Shown in pieces: positions 15,602 to 26,392 of a DNA stretch of 64,000 nt (its first letter is position 1; each line of letters opens with the position of its first letter). This DNA comes from Halobacterium rubrum (GTDB lineage Archaea; Halobacteriota; Halobacteria; Halobacteriales; Halobacteriaceae): the NCBI RefSeq assembly GCF_021729015.1, contig NZ_JAJQQZ010000002.1, positions 1 through 64,000 on the forward strand, written 5' to 3'. The notes beneath the pieces were generated by a model. It was not told the DNA's origin. It saw only the letters and a program-made list of their open reading frames with translations, and ran no database searches. Position numbers and translations under genes: made by a program.

Positions 15602-17581
15602 CTAGCTGGCGTCCCGAAGCGCCTCGAGCGCGTCCGGGTTCTCGATGCTGGACATGTCACCGACGTCCTCGCCGGTGTATGCGCCCTCGATGGCGCGCCG
15701 GATGATCTTCCCCGACTGGGTCTTCGGGAACTCGTCGACGAACAGCACCTCGCGCGGCCGGAACGGCTTGCCGTGCTCGTCGCCGACGTGCTCGCGCAGG
15801 GCCTCCCGGAGCTCGTCGTTCGGCGGGAACGCCTCGTCGAGAATCACGTACGCGACGACGGCCTCCCCGGTGGTGTCGTCGGGGACGCCGACGGCCGCCG
15901 CCTGATTGACGGCGTCGTGGTCGATGAGCGCGCCCTCGACCTCGGCGGGGCCGACCTTCCGGCCCGCGACGTTGATGGCGTCGTCCGCGCGGCCGTGCAG
16001 GAACCAGAAGCCGTCCTCGTCCATCTGCGCCCAGTCGCCGTGGTTCCAGACGTCCTCGAAGCGCGACCAGTACTCGTCGAGGTAGCGGTCGTCGCCGCCC
16101 CAGAGGCTCTTCGTCATCGCCGGGTTCGAGGAGCGCGCGACGAGGTAGCCGCGCTCGTGGTCGTCCCGGATGGAGCGGCCGTCCTCGTCCACGATGTCGA
16201 TGTCCATCCCGAGGCCGGGGCCGCCGAGCGTGCACGGCTTCAGCGACTCCGTCGGCATCGGCATCAGGAAGCAGCCGAACACCTCGGTACCGCCCGAGAT
16301 GTTCACGATGGGCGTGTCGCCGCCGCCGACATGTTCGTAGAACCACTGCCAGGACTCGGGGTCCCAGGGTTCGCCCGTGGACCCGAGGACGCGCAGCGAC
16401 GACAGGTCGTGGGCGTCGACGTGCTCGTCGCCGTACTTGCGGAGCGCGCGGATGGCGGTCGGGGAGATGCCGAACTGGGTGACGCCGTGTTCCTCGATGA
16501 GGTCCCAGAAGCGGTCGGGCTCGGGGTGGTCGGGCGCCCCCTCGTACATGACGATTGTGCCGGCGAACGCGTGGTTCCCGATGAGCGTCCACGGCCCCAT
16601 CATCCAGCCGATGTCGCTCACCCAGAAGAACCGGTCGCCGGGTTTCTGGTCGAAGCCGAAGTGAATCTCCTTGGCGGGCTGGACGAGCGCGCCGGCGTGC
16701 GTGTGGACGATGCCCTTCGGCTTCCCCGTCGTCCCCGACGAGTACAGCAGCATGCAGGGGTCGCTGGCGTCCATCGAGCGCGTCTCGAAGGTCGCGGGCT
16801 GCTCGCCGACCGCCTCGTCCCACCACTCGTCGCGGCGCGTCCACGTCAGCGTCTCGTCGGCGCTGTCGGCGATACCGAGTCGCTCGTAGACGACGGTGTG
16901 TTCGACGTGGCCGGCCTGCTCGATGGCGTCGTCGAGGGTGTCCTTGAGCGTGACGCGGTCGCCCCGTCGCAGGAAGCCGTCGCCCGTGAACACCACCGAG
17001 CACTCCGAGTCCTCGATGCGGGTGGCGGTGGCCTCGACGCCGAACCCGGAGAAGATGGGGACGGCGACTGCGCCGACCTTGAAGATGCCGTAGAGGATGC
17101 TCTGGACCTCCGGCACCATCGGCATGTAGAGCCCGACCGTGTCGCCCTTCCCGATGCCGCGCTCGTCCAGCGCGTTCGCGACCCGGTTGGCCTGCCGGTG
17201 GAGGTCGTGGTAGGTCTGCTGGCGGACCTCGCCGTCCTCGCCCTCCCAGATGCAGGCGACGTGGTTCCGGCTGCCGTTCCCGGCCGCAGCGTGCCGGTCG
17301 ACGGTGTTGTGCGCGACGTTCAGCTCGGCGCCCGGGTACCAGTCGGTGAACTGGGGGCCGTCGGTCCTTTCGCGGACGGCGTCGTAGTCCTCGAAGAACT
17401 CCAGCCCGAGGTAGTCCGGGAGTTCGCCCCAGAACCAGTCGAGGTCCGCGGTGCTGCGCTCGCGGAGTTCGTCGACGCTGTCGACGCCGTACGCCTCCAT
17501 GAACTGGGCGACGTTCGTCGACTCGACGAACTCCCGGGTCGGCTCGTGGACGACTTCGTCCACCTCGTCGAGGGAATCCAT
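15602..17581 (-). CDS. Acetyl/propionyl-CoA synthetase-type acyl-CoA ligase
   Basis: 659 aa AMP-forming ligase that activates a short-chain acid (acetate, propionate or similar) to its CoA thioester. Start at ATG 17581 (MDSLDEVDEV). The N-terminal ACS domain has FWGELPDYLGLEFF. The ATP loop is YSSGTTGKPKGIVHTHAG (~265-283). Later come ISGGTEVFGCF, GDWAQMDEDGFWF, the hinge GRADDAINVAGRKVGP and the C-terminal FPKTQSGKIIRR with the adenylation lysine. Length matches acetyl-CoA synthetases. The nearby methylmalonyl-CoA mutase makes propionate a reasonable substrate, but this is inference. It is divergent from the LolA-like gene. Confidence 0.9.
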   Translation of the reverse strand: MDSLDEVDEVVHEPTREFVESTNVAQFMEAYGVDSVDELRERSTADLDWFWGELPDYLGLEFFEDYDAVRERTDGPQFTDWYPGAELNVAHNTVDRHAAAGNGSRNHVACIWEGEDGEVRQQTYHDLHRQANRVANALDERGIGKGDTVGLYMPMVPEVQSILYGIFKVGAVAVPIFSGFGVEATATRIEDSECSVVFTGDGFLRRGDRVTLKDTLDDAIEQAGHVEHTVVYERLGIADSADETLTWTRRDEWWDEAVGEQPATFETRSMDASDPCMLLYSSGTTGKPKGIVHTHAGALVQPAKEIHFGFDQKPGDRFFWVSDIGWMMGPWTLIGNHAFAGTIVMYEGAPDHPEPDRFWDLIEEHGVTQFGISPTAIRALRKYGDEHVDAHDLSSLRVLGSTGEPWDPESWQWFYEHVGGGDTPIVNISGGTEVFGCFLMPMPTESLKPCTLGGPGLGMDIDIVDEDGRSIRDDHERGYLVARSSNPAMTKSLWGGDDRYLDEYWSRFEDVWNHGDWAQMDEDGFWFLHGRADDAINVAGRKVGPAEVEGALIDHDAVNQAAAVGVPDDTTGEAVVAYVILDEAFPPNDELREALREHVGDEHGKPFRPREVLFVDEFPKTQSGKIIRRAIEGAYTGEDVGDMSSIENPDALEALRDAS

Positions 17582-17674
17582 ACGTGGCAACTCTTGCCTT
17601 CGGTGCAAAGTAGTTTCGCAGTCCCCGGGTCGCGGTTCACAACCACTAAGAGGGAGTCAGACCCACTCGTGGTC

Positions 17675-18856
17675 ATGTTACGGAGCCGACAGCGCTCCGG
17701 CCTCGCCACCGTCGCCCTCGTGGTCCTCGTCGTCGCCGTCGTCGCAGCCGCGCTCGTCGCGTTCGGCGGCCCGGCTTCCCCCGACGAGACGCCGGTCGGT
17801 ACCGAGGCCGGCGACGCGTACGAGGCCGTCGACGGCGTCGAGGCGACCCGGACGACGGTTGTCGAGCGCGGCGGCGAGGTCCACCGGACGGTCGCCGACG
17901 TCGCTCTCCGCCCCGGTACGGACCGCCGTCGCGTCGAGGTGCTCGAAGCGACCGACCGCCGGTACGACGTGGTCGTCGAGAACGACTCGACGGTGACGCT
18001 GTACGACCGCGACGAGAACGCCGCGACGCAGTTCTCGGCGTCGGGCACCGGTGCCGGGCCGACGTTCGGCGACCGCGTCGAGCGCCTGTTCGGCCGGCTG
18101 ACCGTCACCGACGCCGACGGCACGGAGACGGTCGAGGACGTCTCTCCGCTGCCAGTCGTTCCGGCGGGCGCCAACGGGCCCGCGGCCAGCACCGCCACCG
18201 ACACGGCCGCACTCCAGCTCTCCTACGAGGGGACCGAAGCCGTCGACGGGCGCGAGGCGTACGTCCTGCGGCTGGCGGCACCCGAAGACGCCGAGCGAGA
18301 CTTCGAGCAGACGCTGTGGGTCGACCGGTCGCACTTCTTCCCGCTGGCGCGCCAGGCGACGTGGACCGACGAGGACGGCCAGCGAGTGAGCGTCGAGACC
18401 ACGTACGAGGACGTCGACTTCGACCCCGGGCTGGACGCCGAGACGTTCAGATTCGACCCGCCGGCGAACGCCACCGTCGAGACGCTCGAGACGCCCGAGC
18501 GCACCGCCTACGCGTCGGTCGAGCGGCTGGCCGCCGAGACGAACGTCTCCGTCCCCGACCCCGAGGTGCCCGGGTCGCTGCGGCTGACTGCTGCCACCGA
18601 GACGACCGGCGAGGTCCACGGCGTCGGCCTCCAGTACGTCAACGAGACGGCGTCGGTGTCGGTCGCGAAGTACGACCGGACGTTCCCGCCGCGCGGCGAC
18701 CGTGAGACCGAGGTCGCCGGCAACGACGCCGCCGTCTCGCTGGGGTCGACCACGTCGGTCTCCTGGAACTGCGGCGATTACCGGTACACCGTCCGCGGCG
18801 AGGGCGTCTCCGTGGAGACGCTGCTCGCCGTCGCCGAGTCCGTCGCCTGCGAGTGA
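17675..18856 (+). CDS. LolA-like secreted or membrane-anchored protein
   Basis: 393 aa. A single N-terminal hydrophobic segment (~12-33, VALVVLVVAVVAAALVAFGG) serves as an anchor or signal. Residues ~45-250 form a beta-rich LolA/DUF4367-like domain with DGREAYVLRLAAPE, QTLWVDRSHFFPLARQATW and DPGLDAETFRFDPPANA. In bacteria the fold carries lipoproteins or lipids. A haloarchaeon has no outer membrane, so here it more likely binds lipid or protein at the cell surface. The C-terminal ~110 aa form a second module with two Cys (WNCGDY and the terminal VACE), which could form a disulfide. The ATG at 17675 gives the hydrophobic segment. Confidence 0.75.
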   Translation: MLRSRQRSGLATVALVVLVVAVVAAALVAFGGPASPDETPVGTEAGDAYEAVDGVEATRTTVVERGGEVHRTVADVALRPGTDRRRVEVLEATDRRYDVVVENDSTVTLYDRDENAATQFSASGTGAGPTFGDRVERLFGRLTVTDADGTETVEDVSPLPVVPAGANGPAASTATDTAALQLSYEGTEAVDGREAYVLRLAAPEDAERDFEQTLWVDRSHFFPLARQATWTDEDGQRVSVETTYEDVDFDPGLDAETFRFDPPANATVETLETPERTAYASVERLAAETNVSVPDPEVPGSLRLTAATETTGEVHGVGLQYVNETASVSVAKYDRTFPPRGDRETEVAGNDAAVSLGSTTSVSWNCGDYRYTVRGEGVSVETLLAVAESVACE

Positions 18857-18862
18857 CGGCGG

Positions 18863-19852
18863 TCAGCGCGCCTCGCGCTCGACGACCGAGAGGTCGCCGT
18901 CGACCACGACGCGCAACGTGTCGCCGCCGGCCGGCACGTCGACGGCGACCCGCCACGGGTCCCGTGACTGGACGGTCACGGCGTCGTCGGTCATCGCCCA
19001 CGGGAGCGACCACACCAGTTCGCTCGTGACGTCGACGCCGCGCTCCCAGCAGAACGACACCAGTCCCGGGTCGTACAGCAGCGCCTCGCCGACGCCGACG
19101 TACATCTGGCTGCCGCAGTGCCCGCAGGACTGGTGGACGACCACCTGGCGGTCCTGGTACTCAGCGAACGGCGACTCGTCGCCGTCTATGAGCGCGACGT
19201 CGAGGTCGTTGGCGCACACCGAACAGACGCCCCGCGAGAACGCCAGCCGGCGGTGGCGGGTGTACTGGTCGATGCGAGCGACGAGCGCCGGCTCGTCGGC
19301 GCCGTCGCTCTCGCCGGGTTCCAGCGTCCCCGGGGACACGAGCACGAGGTCGTACAGCGTCTCGCAGGCCCGGCACTGGACGGTGAACATGCTGTCGGCG
19401 TAGACGCCCTCTGCCGGCGTCCCGCAGTGGTGGCAGTCGAACCCGACGTCGACGGGGCCGAACGTCGTGCGCTCGGAGACGGTTCCGGCGCGCATCAGCC
19501 GGTAGAGCCGCGAGCCTTCCGGGCGGAGCCGGTAACCGTCCTCGGTCTGGTCGACGAAGTTGTCGACGAGCCGCTGGAGGTGGTAGTTGAACTGGCTGGA
19601 GACGACGTCGACGTCGACGGCGTCGTGCAGCTCGGAGAACGACAGTATCGGCCGGGCGCCCTCCTGGCCGCGCTCGTCGCCGAGCGTCTCCACGATGGCG
19701 GCGCGGATCTCGTTGCCGACGAGGGCGAACGCCGACTCGCCGCCGTCCGGCTGTTCGGCGGTCGCATCCCGGTCGGCCGACCAGCCGGGGAGAATCTGGT
19801 CGCCGGGGTCGTAGTCGGACGCCGGCGCCCGGTCGTCGGGGTCGTCGGTCAT
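18863..19852 (-). CDS. Winged-helix regulator with zinc-ribbon C-terminal region
   Basis: 329 aa, start at ATG 19852 (MTDDPDDRAP). Residues ~45-140 form an ArsR-type winged helix (FALVGNEIRAAIVETL, SFSELHDAV, SSQFNYHLQRLVD), a DNA-binding domain. Two Cys-pair clusters follow: CHHCG with CRAC (~150-180) and CSVC with CGHCG (~225-265). Each looks like a zinc ribbon. Such haloarchaeal proteins are presumed transcription regulators; the target and signal are unknown. It converges with the LolA-like gene (6 nt apart) and is divergent from the GNAT gene at 19942, sharing an 89-nt promoter region. Confidence 0.8.
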   Translation of the reverse strand: MTDDPDDRAPASDYDPGDQILPGWSADRDATAEQPDGGESAFALVGNEIRAAIVETLGDERGQEGARPILSFSELHDAVDVDVVSSQFNYHLQRLVDNFVDQTEDGYRLRPEGSRLYRLMRAGTVSERTTFGPVDVGFDCHHCGTPAEGVYADSMFTVQCRACETLYDLVLVSPGTLEPGESDGADEPALVARIDQYTRHRRLAFSRGVCSVCANDLDVALIDGDESPFAEYQDRQVVVHQSCGHCGSQMYVGVGEALLYDPGLVSFCWERGVDVTSELVWSLPWAMTDDAVTVQSRDPWRVAVDVPAGGDTLRVVVDGDLSVVEREAR

Positions 19853-19941
19853 CGTTCCGACAGACCGGAGCCGGCGAGTAAGGTGTTGCGCCGACCCGTC
19901 CCCCACAAACGCTTTTCCCCGGCGCCGTCCAAACGTCTGGC

Positions 19942-20535
19942 ATGTTCGCCCGGGACGCCGAGAACCACGAAGAGGTGTGGTTGCTCGACCGACTCGACGA
20001 GTACGGCTTCGAGGACCCTGCGTTCCGGTCGCGGGACTACGTGCTGGCCGTCGACGAGGACACGAACGAACGCGCTGGGTTCGCGCGCTTCCGCGTCCAC
20101 TCTGGTGACGCGACCGACGGCGACGACGAGGGACGGGTCTGTGAGTTCACGAACATCGGCGTGCTCGACGACTGGCGTGGACAGGGCGTGGGCGCCCACC
20201 TCCTCGAGTATCTCGTCGACGACGCCCGCGAGCAGGGTTTCGACGAGGCGTACGCGCTGACGGACGAGCCGGAGTACCTCGAACAGTTCGGCTTCCAGCG
20301 CGTCGACGAGGCCGACCTGCCGGCGCCGCTGGGCGACCGGCTCGCCGCCACCCGGGAGTACCAGCCCGACGCCGAACCGTTGCACGTGGCGTTCGGCGCC
20401 TTCGAGGTGCCCGAGCGCCTGCGTCGCCGCTTCGAGGACGACTACGGCGACGACGACGAAGACGACGAGGACACCGCCGAGGACTTCGGCATCGACTCCG
20501 AGTCCGCGACGTACAAGTACGACACCGGGGGGTGA
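19942..20535 (+). CDS. GNAT family N-acetyltransferase
   Basis: 197 aa, unrelated in detail to the four tandem GNAT genes. It has the strand-loop-helix CEFTNIGVLDDWRGQGVGAHLL around residues 70-90 (RGQGVG binds CoA pyrophosphate), followed by EYLEQFGFQRVDEADLP, the usual C-terminal motif of GNATs that read a Phe-Gly-Phe turn. The last ~45 residues are an acidic tail (DDYGDDDEDDEDTAED). Acceptor unknown. Divergently transcribed from the zinc-ribbon regulator, which might control it. A CGCTTTTCC tract about 30 nt before the start is a possible TATA region. Confidence 0.82.
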   Translation: MFARDAENHEEVWLLDRLDEYGFEDPAFRSRDYVLAVDEDTNERAGFARFRVHSGDATDGDDEGRVCEFTNIGVLDDWRGQGVGAHLLEYLVDDAREQGFDEAYALTDEPEYLEQFGFQRVDEADLPAPLGDRLAATREYQPDAEPLHVAFGAFEVPERLRRRFEDDYGDDDEDDEDTAEDFGIDSESATYKYDTGG

Positions 20536-20611
20536 CGGTCCCCCAGTGCCGGATGCCACTCGGCTGCACACTGACTGAACGCTTTTGACACCGGACAGTC
20601 CGCGACAGTGT

Positions 20612-21670
20612 ATGCCCCGTGAGTTCGTCACGCCGCCCGCGATGGAGCCCGGCGACCGTGTCGCCGTCGTCGCGCCGTCTTCGGGTGGCGCACGCGACGC
20701 CCCGCACCTCCTCGAACTGGCGCTCGACCGCCTCCGCGACGTCTTCGACCTGGAGCCCGTGGTCTACCCGACCGCCCGGCAGCGCGACGGCTTCCTGCGC
20801 GACCACCCCGAAGCCCGGGCCGCCGACCTCCATCGGGCGTTCCGTGACCCCGACATCCGGGGCGTCTTCGCGACCATCGGCGGCGACGACCAGTTGCGCG
20901 TGCTGAAACACCTCGACGCCGAAGTGCTCCGCGAGCACCCGACGCGGTTCTACGGGATGAGCGACAACACGAACCTCGGGCTGTTCCTCTGGCGCGAGGG
21001 CGTCGTCTCCTTCAACGGCGCCCAGCTGCTGAACGAGATTGCGACCCCGGGCAGCGTCCCCGAGTACACGGAGCGGTACTGCCGGCGGATGTTCTTCGAG
21101 GACCCCGCCGGCGAACTCGAAGCCAGCGACGAGTGGACGGACGAGCCGACCCACTGGTGGACGGACCCGAGCCTGCTCGGCGAGCGCCCCGAGTACGAGC
21201 CGAACCCGGGCTGGCGGTGGGCCGGCGGTGACGAGACCGCGACGGGCCGGCTGTGGGGTGGCTCGCGGTCCATCCTGGACTGGCACCTCGCGAGCGACCG
21301 CTACCTCCCCGACCCCGGGCGGCTGGACGGGGCGGTACTCTGTATCGAGACCGCCGAGCACGTCCCGTTCCCCTGGGACGTCGCGGGGAGCCTCATGGCG
21401 ATGGGCGAACGCGGACTGCTGGAGCGGTTCGACGCCGTGCTCGTCGGCCGGCCACCGACCCGGAGCTACGCCAGCGACACGCCAGGCGGCGACCGCGACG
21501 CCTACCGCGAAGACGTATACGACGCGGTCGCCGAGCAAGTCGGCCGCTACAACCCCGACGCGCCCGTCGTGCTGGGGCTGGACTGGGGGCACACGAACCC
21601 CGTCGCGCCGATGCCGGTGGGGCGGGAGGTCACTGTCGACCCCAGCGAACGGCGGGTCGTCGTCCGGTAG
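20612..21670 (+). CDS. S66 family peptidase (LD-carboxypeptidase/MccF-like)
   Basis: 352 aa, start at ATG 20612 (MPREFVTPPAM). S66 enzymes cleave L,D-peptide bonds in bacterial murein or inactivate microcin C-type acyl-sulfamate nucleotides. Expected pieces are present: DRVAVVAPSSG near the N-terminus, the nucleophile elbow YGMSDNTNL (Ser), CIETAEH (catalytic Glu) and GLDWGHTNP (catalytic His). The large insert PTHWWTDPS around residues 175-185 is typical of the MccF branch. The cell wall of haloarchaea lacks murein, so a MccF-like detoxifying or peptide-salvage role is more likely. No signal peptide, so cytoplasmic. Confidence 0.88.
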   Translation: MPREFVTPPAMEPGDRVAVVAPSSGGARDAPHLLELALDRLRDVFDLEPVVYPTARQRDGFLRDHPEARAADLHRAFRDPDIRGVFATIGGDDQLRVLKHLDAEVLREHPTRFYGMSDNTNLGLFLWREGVVSFNGAQLLNEIATPGSVPEYTERYCRRMFFEDPAGELEASDEWTDEPTHWWTDPSLLGERPEYEPNPGWRWAGGDETATGRLWGGSRSILDWHLASDRYLPDPGRLDGAVLCIETAEHVPFPWDVAGSLMAMGERGLLERFDAVLVGRPPTRSYASDTPGGDRDAYREDVYDAVAEQVGRYNPDAPVVLGLDWGHTNPVAPMPVGREVTVDPSERRVVVR

Positions 21671-21712
21671 GAACGTACAAGGATTAAGGCGGCGTCCGCC
21701 GTCCGTCCGGGT

Positions 21713-23398
<1,686 letters not shown>

Positions 23399-23485
23399 TA
23401 GGCCGGTCGCCCGTCGGCGACGCGTGTCCCGGCACGGCTGGCCGCGGCACCCCGAGTTTTCCCGCTGGCCGTCCAGTGGTCAGCC

Positions 23486-24451
23486 ATGAGTGACGACGCC
23501 AACTGGACGGCGGCCGACGTGCCGGACCAGTCCGGCCGGACGGTCGTGGTGACGGGCGCGAACAGCGGCATCGGGTTCGAGGCGACGAAGGCGTTCGCCC
23601 GGGCGGGCGCCCACGTCGTCATGGCGTGCCGGAGCACCGAGCGCGGCGAGGACGCCCGCGACGACGTCGCTGCAGAGTACCCGGGCGCGTCGCTGACGGT
23701 GCGGGAACTGGACCTCGCCGACCTCGACTCGGTGACGGCGTTCGCCGACTGGTTCCGGACCGAGTACGACGCGCTGCACGTGCTCGCAAACAACGCCGGC
23801 GTGATGGCGATTCCCCGCTCGGAGACTGCCGACGGCTTCGAGACCCAGTTCGGCGTCAACCACCTCGGGCACTTCGCGCTCACCGCCGAGCTGCTGGGCG
23901 TGCTCCGGCGGACCAGCGGCGAGACCCGTGTCGTCACGCAGTCCTCCGGCGCCCACGAGACCGGCGAGATCGACTTCGAGGACCTCCAGCACACCGACGA
24001 CTACGGCAAGTGGTCGGCGTACGGGCAGTCGAAGCTGGCGAACGTCCTGTTCACGTACGAACTGGACCGCCGGCTCCGGGCGGCATCGGCGAGCGTGACG
24101 AGCGTCGCCTGCCACCCGGGGTACGCCGCCACGAACCTCCAGCTGCGCGGCCCCGAGGCCGAGGGGTCGCGGCTGCGGCTGCTCGCCATGAAGGCGGCGA
24201 ACGCGCTCGTCGGCCAGAGCGCCGAGCGGGGCGCGTGGCCCCTGCTGTACGCCGCGACCGACCCGAGCGTCGACGGCGGCGAGTACGTCGGGCCGGGCGG
24301 CTTCCTGAACATGCGCGGCCACCCCGAGCGCCAGCAGTCCAGCGAGCGGTCGCGCGACGAGGACACGGCGCGCCGACTCTGGACTGTCTCCGAGGAGCTC
24401 ACCGGCGTCGAGTTCGGCCTCCCCGAGCCAGCGCACGAGCCGGAGGCGTAG
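23486..24451 (+). CDS. Short-chain dehydrogenase/reductase, retinol-dehydrogenase-like
   Basis: 321 aa NAD(P)-dependent oxidoreductase. The Rossmann motif is TGANSGIGFEAT (~22-33), with MACRST after beta-2 favouring NADP. LANNAGVMAIP, TQSSGAHETG (catalytic Ser) and YGQSKLANVLF (Tyr-x3-Lys) follow. The C-terminal part, with PGYAATNLQ and VDGGEYVGPGGFLNMRGHP, matches the retinol dehydrogenase/WW-domain oxidoreductase-like group. Substrate unknown. It stands between the methylmalonyl-CoA mutase and epimerase genes on the same strand, though nothing in the sequence links it to that pathway. Confidence 0.9.
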   Translation: MSDDANWTAADVPDQSGRTVVVTGANSGIGFEATKAFARAGAHVVMACRSTERGEDARDDVAAEYPGASLTVRELDLADLDSVTAFADWFRTEYDALHVLANNAGVMAIPRSETADGFETQFGVNHLGHFALTAELLGVLRRTSGETRVVTQSSGAHETGEIDFEDLQHTDDYGKWSAYGQSKLANVLFTYELDRRLRAASASVTSVACHPGYAATNLQLRGPEAEGSRLRLLAMKAANALVGQSAERGAWPLLYAATDPSVDGGEYVGPGGFLNMRGHPERQQSSERSRDEDTARRLWTVSEELTGVEFGLPEPAHEPEA

Positions 24452-24499
24452 GCCCCGTCGGTCGGTGGCTTGATAGACGCCCGCGAGCCACCTGCGAGT

Positions 24500-24889
24500 A
24501 TGCACGTGGACCACGTCGGCGTCGCCACCGAGGACGCCGAGAGTCTCGCCGGCCTCTACACCGAACTGCTGGACGCACCGGTTGCCCACGAGGAGGCCTT
24601 CGACGGCCTCCGGGTCGTCTTCCTCGACCTCGGCGGCGACGGCTACGTCGAACTGCTCGAACCGGTCGAGGACGGCACGACCATCGGGAGCTACCTCGAG
24701 AAGCAGGGCGGCGGCATCCACCACGTCGCGTTCGCCACCGACGACATCGAGGCCGCGCTCCAGACCGCCCGTGACGCCGGCGTCGCGCTCATCGACGACG
24801 AACCCCGGGACGGCGCGTGGGGCCACGACGTCGCGTTTCTGCACCCGAGAGACACGGGCGGCGCGCTAATCGAGTTCGTCGAGCACTGA
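24500..24889 (+). CDS. mce: Methylmalonyl-CoA epimerase
   Basis: 129 aa member of the glyoxalase/VOC fold that interconverts (S)- and (R)-methylmalonyl-CoA, the step before the mutase. Start at ATG 24500 (MHVDHVGVATED). Metal ligands of the family can be placed: His in DHVGVA, Glu in YVELLEP, His in GGIHHVAFAT and Glu in ALIEFVEH. EKQGGGIHHVAF and DAGVALIDDEPRDGAWGH are close to the family signature. The mutase gene is ~1.1 kb upstream, in keeping with the role. An in-frame TTG upstream at 24470 is less likely. Confidence 0.92.
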   Translation: MHVDHVGVATEDAESLAGLYTELLDAPVAHEEAFDGLRVVFLDLGGDGYVELLEPVEDGTTIGSYLEKQGGGIHHVAFATDDIEAALQTARDAGVALIDDEPRDGAWGHDVAFLHPRDTGGALIEFVEH

Positions 24890-24893
24890 CCGG

Positions 24894-25475
24894 TCAGGTT
24901 TCGCTCACTGGGTCCCGCTCCGGGACGTCGGGGTCGGTGACGAACCCGGCGGTGTTCTCCGGTGGGTTCTCGAACCACTCGACCGCGAGAATCTCCTCGT
25001 CGGCGTCGTCGTCCCACCGTTCCGGGTAGCGGCCGGCGTCGCCACCGACGTACTCCGCCGTGAAGAACACCGACAGCAGGTAGCCGCGGCGTTCGGGGTC
25101 CTCCCGGTGGACGAACCGGCGGCGCTTCGCTTGCCAGACCCCCGTCAGTTCGCACTCGACGCCCGTCTCCTCCCAGACCTCCCGGACAGCCGTCTCCGCG
25201 AACGATTCGCCGGGCTCGTGGCCGCCGGCCGGAAGCGTCCACGTCTCCGGCGCTCGCGGGTGGCGAATCAGGAGCAGGCGGCCGTCGTCGTCGGTGACTC
25301 GGGCGCCGGCGCCGCCGCGCCCGCCGGCGTCGAAGAACGTCTGGCCGTGTGCGAACAGCGCCGGGTCGTTCTCGACAGTCTCCGTGTGGCACGGGAACGG
25401 CGCGTGAGCCTCGCGGAGTTCGTCGAGTCGCTGGTCGATAGCGCGTCGCGAGCGGACGCTGATTGGTGCCGACAC
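24894..25475 (-). CDS. Nudix hydrolase
   Basis: 193 aa from a GTG at 25475 (VSAPISVRSRRAID); upstream sequence in the frame is the antisense of the neighbouring gene's end and unlikely to be coding. A ~70-residue N-terminal helical segment with DQRLDELREAHAPFPCHTE precedes the Nudix domain. The Nudix box is perfect: GGHEPGESFAETAVREVWEETGV (~115-137, quoted as its pattern GX5EX7REVXEEXGV). It should hydrolyse a nucleotide diphosphate derivative with Mg2+; the substrate is unknown. Converges with the epimerase gene, 4 nt apart. The flavin reductase gene is just upstream on the same strand. Confidence 0.88.
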   Translation of the reverse strand: MSAPISVRSRRAIDQRLDELREAHAPFPCHTETVENDPALFAHGQTFFDAGGRGGAGARVTDDDGRLLLIRHPRAPETWTLPAGGHEPGESFAETAVREVWEETGVECELTGVWQAKRRRFVHREDPERRGYLLSVFFTAEYVGGDAGRYPERWDDDADEEILAVEWFENPPENTAGFVTDPDVPERDPVSET

Positions 25476-25491
25476 GAAGGTGACCTCGGAG

Positions 25492-26136
25492 TCAGGGTGC
25501 GGGACCGAAGCTCTCGACTTTCGCGGCGTCGGTGTCGAATCCCTCGGCCTCCAGCGCGTCGGTGGCGGCGCCGCAGAACGCCGAGAAGCCGTAGACGAAC
25601 GCGGCCTGGTCGGAGGCGTCGGCGAGCGTCGCGACCGCGTCCTCGAACGCGTCGCTGACGACGAGCACGGACGCGCCCGCTTCGGAGAGCGCGGCGAGCC
25701 GGGGTTCGTGGACGGGCTGGTCGTCCTCGTAGGCGAGAGCGACCTCGGCGCCCGCCTCCACGGCGCGCTCGGCGATTGCCACGGCCGGGCCGACGCCCGG
25801 GCCACCCGCGAGCACGAGCACCGACGGCTCGCCCTGATAGTACTCGTCGCCGAACGGCCCCTCGACGGTGACCTCGTCGCCGGGCTCGCGGCTCGCCAGC
25901 CACGGCCCCAGCGTCCCCTCGGGGTCCACGCCGACGGTCACTTCGAAGGTCTCCGCCACGGTCGGCGACGACAGCGTGTAGTACCGGCCCTCCGACTCAC
26001 CGTCCTCGAACTCGCGGACGACGCGCACGAACTGCCCGGGTTCGGCCGCGAACCCCTCCGGTGTCTCGAAGGTCACGGCGACCGTCTCCGGGCCCACGTC
26101 CTCGACCGCCCGCACCGTCACCGGTGTCTCGTCCAT
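25492..26136 (-). CDS. FAD/NAD(P)-binding ferredoxin reductase-like oxidoreductase
   Basis: 214 aa, start at ATG 26136 (MDETPVTVRAV). The N-terminal beta-barrel FAD domain has GQFVRVV and RYYTLSSP (the RxYS/T-type FAD motif). The C-terminal NAD(P) domain has LVLAGGPGVGPAVAIAE and ends YGFSAFCGAATDALEAEGF, resembling the CGP turn. There is no fused ferredoxin domain, so it needs an external electron partner. Likely an electron-transfer flavoprotein between NAD(P)H and a ferredoxin or oxygenase; partner unknown. It is divergent from korA, a ferredoxin-reducing enzyme, which hints at ferredoxin as partner. The Nudix gene follows 16 nt later. Confidence 0.85.
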   Translation of the reverse strand: MDETPVTVRAVEDVGPETVAVTFETPEGFAAEPGQFVRVVREFEDGESEGRYYTLSSPTVAETFEVTVGVDPEGTLGPWLASREPGDEVTVEGPFGDEYYQGEPSVLVLAGGPGVGPAVAIAERAVEAGAEVALAYEDDQPVHEPRLAALSEAGASVLVVSDAFEDAVATLADASDQAAFVYGFSAFCGAATDALEAEGFDTDAAKVESFGPAP

Positions 26137-26392
26137 ACCGCCGTCTGGTGAGCCACGCACCTAATCCGTTCGTTTCACCGCGACCGCGGCACCGGTCCAC
26201 CCCACGATTTAGTTCGAATCTAACTTCCGGGGTTCACGGTTCCCGGACACTCCCACGGTGGACGTGCAGGGCTATCGGCCGGGAGCCGACGCGCGTCCAG
26301 TTTCGTCGTCTCGGCCGAGCGTTCCGTTCGATTCTTGCCGGGGTACGCCTTCAGAAGCCTTTTTGCTGGCGGCGCGGGTAGCCGGTAACCAC

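Noticed and set aside
15773-17674. Very long plus-strand open frame running through the acyl-CoA synthetase region
   Set aside because: It is antisense to the synthetase, whose protein is clearly conserved. Only its last part, from 17675, is a real gene (LolA-like).
26208-26224. T-arm-like TTTAGTTCGAATCTAAC suggesting a tRNA or att remnant upstream of korA
   Set aside because: The T-stem has a mismatch, and no matching acceptor strand, D-arm or anticodon arm is found in the preceding 70 bases. It is better seen as a chance palindrome in the divergent promoter region.
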